From positions 1-7,574 of the forward strand of contig JAESUT010000182.1 of the NCBI GenBank assembly GCA_016762995.1: a DNA stretch of 7,574 nucleotides, read 5' to 3'. Every line of letters starts with the position of its first letter. Position 1 is the first letter of the stretch. A program made the position numbers and the translations under genes. This stretch comes from Gammaproteobacteria bacterium (lineage in GTDB: Bacteria; Pseudomonadota; Gammaproteobacteria; Pseudomonadales; Pseudohongiellaceae). Of this stretch, positions 6,082-7,574 are shown one piece after another. Below the pieces are notes generated by a model. It ran no database searches, had not been told where the DNA came from, and was given only the letters and a program-made list of their open reading frames with translations.

Positions 6082-6150
6082 ACATAACATTTGTATAAAT
6101 GAACTAGAACTAAAAGGAGACAGATTTATTTTCTATAGAACTAATTATTA
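6082..6150 (-). other. Degenerate attC-like site or cassette junction
   Basis: On the minus strand the stop of the 131-residue gene (TAA at 6150-6148) is followed by an AT-rich stretch ending in TTTATACAAAT and GTTATGT (6088-6082). This compares with TATTATACAAGGC and GTTATAT in the site at 5281-5346. No clear inverse core or hairpin is visible. On the plus strand the same bases read CACATAAC...AGGAGACAGATTTATTTT, the motif also found at 984-1018. It may be an attC invaded or replaced by another repeat. Confidence 0.35.
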
Positions 6151-6543
6151 AGGGGGCCGATCGTATTCTAGTAATCTGATAACATAACTAGGATCAAGTG
6201 CGTCTGGCCCAGCATCGCAAGTAACAAATAAATCAGCAGTATCTAGATAATCTTCCAATAGTAGAAAGTGATAGGTGCCGAACTCCTCGCTAATACTAGA
6301 AACGAATACTACCTGACCGGCATCATCGAGAATTTGAACGCCTACATTGCGTAGGTCGCATGCAGAAAACTCACTTAGATCTACCTCGAATGAAAATAGA
6401 GCATATGGATGTTGGAATTCTTTCTCTAAATTGATTGCCGAGATTTCAATACCTAACTCTTCAGCCTCACTTGGTTGAAGTTGATTCTGCAATCCACCTA
6501 TATACGTAGCTCCAGCCATAGCGAGAATTAATAAAATGCTCAT
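6148..6543 (-). CDS. Small exported or membrane-anchored protein, function unknown
   Basis: The 131-residue protein has an N-terminal hydrophobic segment (residues 3-17, ILLILAMAGATYIGG) serving as a signal peptide or anchor. The rest is acidic. Two cysteines (Cys62 in FSACDLRN and Cys109 in FVTCDAG) could form a disulfide in the periplasm. The alternating pattern FSFEVDLSEF and VQILDDAGQVVFVSS suggests a small beta-sandwich; I do not recognise the family. Ribosome site AAGGGAG lies 5 bases before the ATG and overlaps the core (GTTAAGG) of the upstream attC-like site, so the gene starts right at the cassette junction. Confidence 0.68.
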   Translation of the reverse strand: MSILLILAMAGATYIGGLQNQLQPSEAEELGIEISAINLEKEFQHPYALFSFEVDLSEFSACDLRNVGVQILDDAGQVVFVSSISEEFGTYHFLLLEDYLDTADLFVTCDAGPDALDPSYVIRLLEYDRPP

Positions 6544-6551
6544 TCAAGCTC

Positions 6552-6605
6552 CCTTAACGCCTTCAATAATAGGGACTCACGCAGAAAGCTCCCTTTTGGT
6601 ATGTG
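6552..6605 (-). other. attC-like integron recombination site
   Basis: On the minus strand it opens with CACATACC (6605-6598), continues AAAAGGGAGCTTTC, and closes with AGTCCCTATTATTGAAGGC and GTTAAGG (6558-6552). GGGA.CT pairs with AG.TCCC around the central loop. The end part GAAGGCGTTA agrees well with known attC ends. A second core-like GTTAAGC (perfect GTTRRRY) lies just outside at 6623-6617, overlapping the stop of the upstream gene, so the site may extend to 6623. It overlaps the ribosome site of the next gene. Confidence 0.6.
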
Positions 6606-6618
6606 TGGAATCGCTCGC

Positions 6619-7011
6619 TTAACGTCCATAAATTGTTCTAGACGTCAGGCCACTAATAATGTGTTCAACATAAGTATACCTTCCGATTACATTCCCAGAT
6701 GGCTGCGCTAAAAAAAGCTCTCTGGCTGTATCGTTAACTATTGTGACATACCCTGATCCGTCTATAGCTGTATAGGTAATGTAGATTGTTGACTCTGTTC
6801 GAGTCATTGGGGTGTTATTTCTATTTTCCCAGTAATAGTTGTTTTCAATCTTAGTTATTTTCACTGAATCTTCTGGAGAAGATGGCAATTCTTTTCGATT
6901 CCCGAATTGGTCCATTGCGATGACCTTATTTGGAATGCCGAAAACAACAATCTCTTGTGCCGATATATGAAGAGGGGAAAACAGTAAAGCCAGATAAAGA
7001 ATCGTTTTCAT
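6619..7011 (-). CDS. Small exported protein, function unknown
   Basis: The 130-residue protein has a clear signal peptide, MKTILYLALLFSPLHISA, with likely cleavage after Ala18 (SA|QE). The mature part is rich in Tyr, Thr and Ile, with alternating strands (TESTIYITYTAIDGSGYVTI), suggesting a periplasmic or secreted beta-rich protein. It has no cysteines and no motif I recognise. Ribosome site AGGAGA lies 7 bases before the ATG. The stop TAA overlaps GTTAAGC next to the attC-like site at 6552-6605, as in integron cassettes. Upstream lies repeat copy B rather than a recognisable attC. Confidence 0.7.
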   Translation of the reverse strand: MKTILYLALLFSPLHISAQEIVVFGIPNKVIAMDQFGNRKELPSSPEDSVKITKIENNYYWENRNNTPMTRTESTIYITYTAIDGSGYVTIVNDTARELFLAQPSGNVIGRYTYVEHIISGLTSRTIYGR

Positions 7012-7054
7012 TTATGTTTCTCCTAATCTGCTCGCTTATTTCCTTGCCACAGCT

Positions 7055-7151
7055 AGTATCTCACTGATTTGGCGGGACTGCTACTTTGAGACGATTGCAC
7101 TACGAGCCTGATGTAACTGTGTGCTTTGAGTCGATAACGAGCATAGAGAAA
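7055..7151 (+). repeat. Repeat copy B, partner of 562-657
   Basis: It begins with the identical 16 bases AGTATCTCACTGATTT and ends with the identical GCATAGAGAAA; the middle is about two-thirds similar to copy A. It fills most of the gap between hicB and the small exported gene. The GCTCGCT motif lies 25 bases before it (7030-7036), against 24 bases in copy A, so the homologous unit may be about 120 bp long. Confidence 0.6.
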
Positions 7152-7159
7152 GCGTAAAT

Positions 7160-7232
7160 CAAAGGGGTCAAAGTAGTTTGATCGTCGAATTCTCTAACTA
7201 TACCTTTGGATCAAGTTATTCTGCCCCCTTTG
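7160..7232. repeat. Imperfect inverted repeat, small mobile-element-like unit
   Basis: The left arm (7160-7183) starts CAAAGGGGTCAAAGTA. The reverse complement of the right arm (7208-7232) starts CAAAGGGGGCAGAATAAC, and both arms end in TTGATC. The arms are about 24 bases with a 24-base centre. GGGGTCAGAGTA-like ends are, from memory, common on short interspersed repeats of gammaproteobacteria linked to IS200-like (REP-type) transposases. No transposase is present, so it would be non-autonomous. Confidence 0.55.
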
Positions 7233-7248
7233 CTGATTTCAATCAGCA
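7231..7248 (-). other. Short hairpin at the end of hicB
   Basis: TGCTGA (7231-7236) and TCAGCA (7243-7248) are perfect 6-base arms around TTTCAA, spanning the hicB stop codon. No T run follows on the minus strand (the next bases are AAGGGGGCAG), so it is at most a weak transcript-end structure. Confidence 0.3.
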
Positions 7249-7574
7249 TACTCCCTAGCCAATTTCTCTGCTGCTGCCTCTGCAAGAAAAGCCGATCTAT
7301 TGCTTATGCCAGCCTGAGCGATTTTAGCGCTGATAAGAGTCGGCAGTGTTACATTGATCTTTTCGGATTTTCCTAGGTAGGGTGTAATATCAACACTCAC
7401 ACCACACCACACCGCGCCTTTAAAGTCGGGGTTGGCTTGATGCTCTAGCATGTCACCAGGCAGCGGTATATTCTCTCCATCCTCAGCAAGTATTCCTAGA
7501 TGCCCCTGAATAGCTTCTACGGCCTCACGCAGAGCTTTCTCTATTGTGACTCCAGCAGAAAAGCAGCCCGGTAT
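7239..7574 (-). CDS. hicB: HicB-type antitoxin, N-terminus cut by window edge
   Basis: The frame stays open to the right edge, giving 111 residues. The ATG at 7451 (residue 42) is internal, not the start. The first visible residues, PGCFSAGVTIEKALREAVEA, match the end of the HicB N-terminal RNase-H-like fold (PGCFSxGxTxEEA). NPDFKGAVWCGVSVDITPYL leads into SEKINVTLP, and the C-terminal domain is ribbon-helix-helix-like (about 71-104, KINVTLPTLISAKIAQAG, then SNRSAFLAEAA), as in HicB_lk_antitox proteins. HicB neutralises the mRNA interferase HicA and represses its own operon through this C-terminal domain. hicA usually precedes hicB and would lie outside the window. About 25-35 N-terminal residues should be missing. 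Toxin-antitoxin genes are common in cassette arrays. Confidence 0.85.
   Translation of the reverse strand: MPGCFSAGVTIEKALREAVEAIQGHLGILAEDGENIPLPGDMLEHQANPDFKGAVWCGVSVDITPYLGKSEKINVTLPTLISAKIAQAGISNRSAFLAEAAAEKLAREYAD

Noticed and set aside
7030..7151. Repeats A and B as long attC sites similar to Vibrio cholerae repeats
   Set aside because: The length is similar, but the ends lack inverse-core and core motifs and no conserved overall hairpin is visible between the two copies.
1..7574. CRISPR array, integron integrase, transposase or restriction-modification genes
   Set aside because: Looked for on both strands; no regularly spaced identical repeats and no protein motifs of these families were found.

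Overview
The window looks like accessory DNA from a Gram-negative, probably gammaproteobacterial chromosome. Two visible lipobox or signal-peptide proteins point to a Gram-negative envelope, the tRNA-Arg half resembles the Escherichia coli type, and the layout resembles the cassette arrays of marine and environmental gammaproteobacteria. Base composition changes from gene to gene. The species cannot be named from what is here.

Left part (1-880). A partial AraC-type regulator on the minus strand runs off the left edge. About 330 bases without a gene follow. They hold a palindrome, one copy (A) of a repeat of about 95 bp, and a hairpin. At 791-835 is the 3' half of a tRNA-Arg(ACG), from the anticodon loop to CCA, with no 5' half before it. 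It is followed by its strong terminator. This is the signature of an attachment site left by an element that integrated in the anticodon loop.

Middle (881-4039). One large minus-strand gene (1105-3420) encodes an ABC-type ATPase of the AAA_13 family. It has a CxxC hook in its coiled-coil insert and a C-terminal HEPN-like Arg/Glu/His set, the architecture of the RloC anticodon nuclease, a standalone anti-phage candidate. No restriction-modification genes are in the window. About 620 bases without a convincing gene separate it from the next gene.

Right part (4040-7574). Seven genes lie on the minus strand: an exported alpha/beta hydrolase, two small membrane proteins, a small lipoprotein, two small exported proteins of unknown function, and a hicB antitoxin cut by the window edge. 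Gaps between several of them carry 54-69 bp elements with a common plan: CACATAAC-like at one end, an imperfect hairpin, and CCTATTAT...GGCGTTA at the other. These are best read as integron attC sites, so this stretch is probably part of a gene-cassette array (a chromosomal integron, or an attC cluster without an integrase). No integrase or attI is in the window. Cassette genes usually act independently, and nothing here ties these into one pathway. The common theme is envelope or exported proteins plus a toxin-antitoxin gene, as is usual for such arrays.

The points most worth following are the RloC-like gene next to a split tRNA gene, the unusual and partly decayed attC set, and repeat families shared between both ends of the window (A at 562-657, B at 7055-7151).
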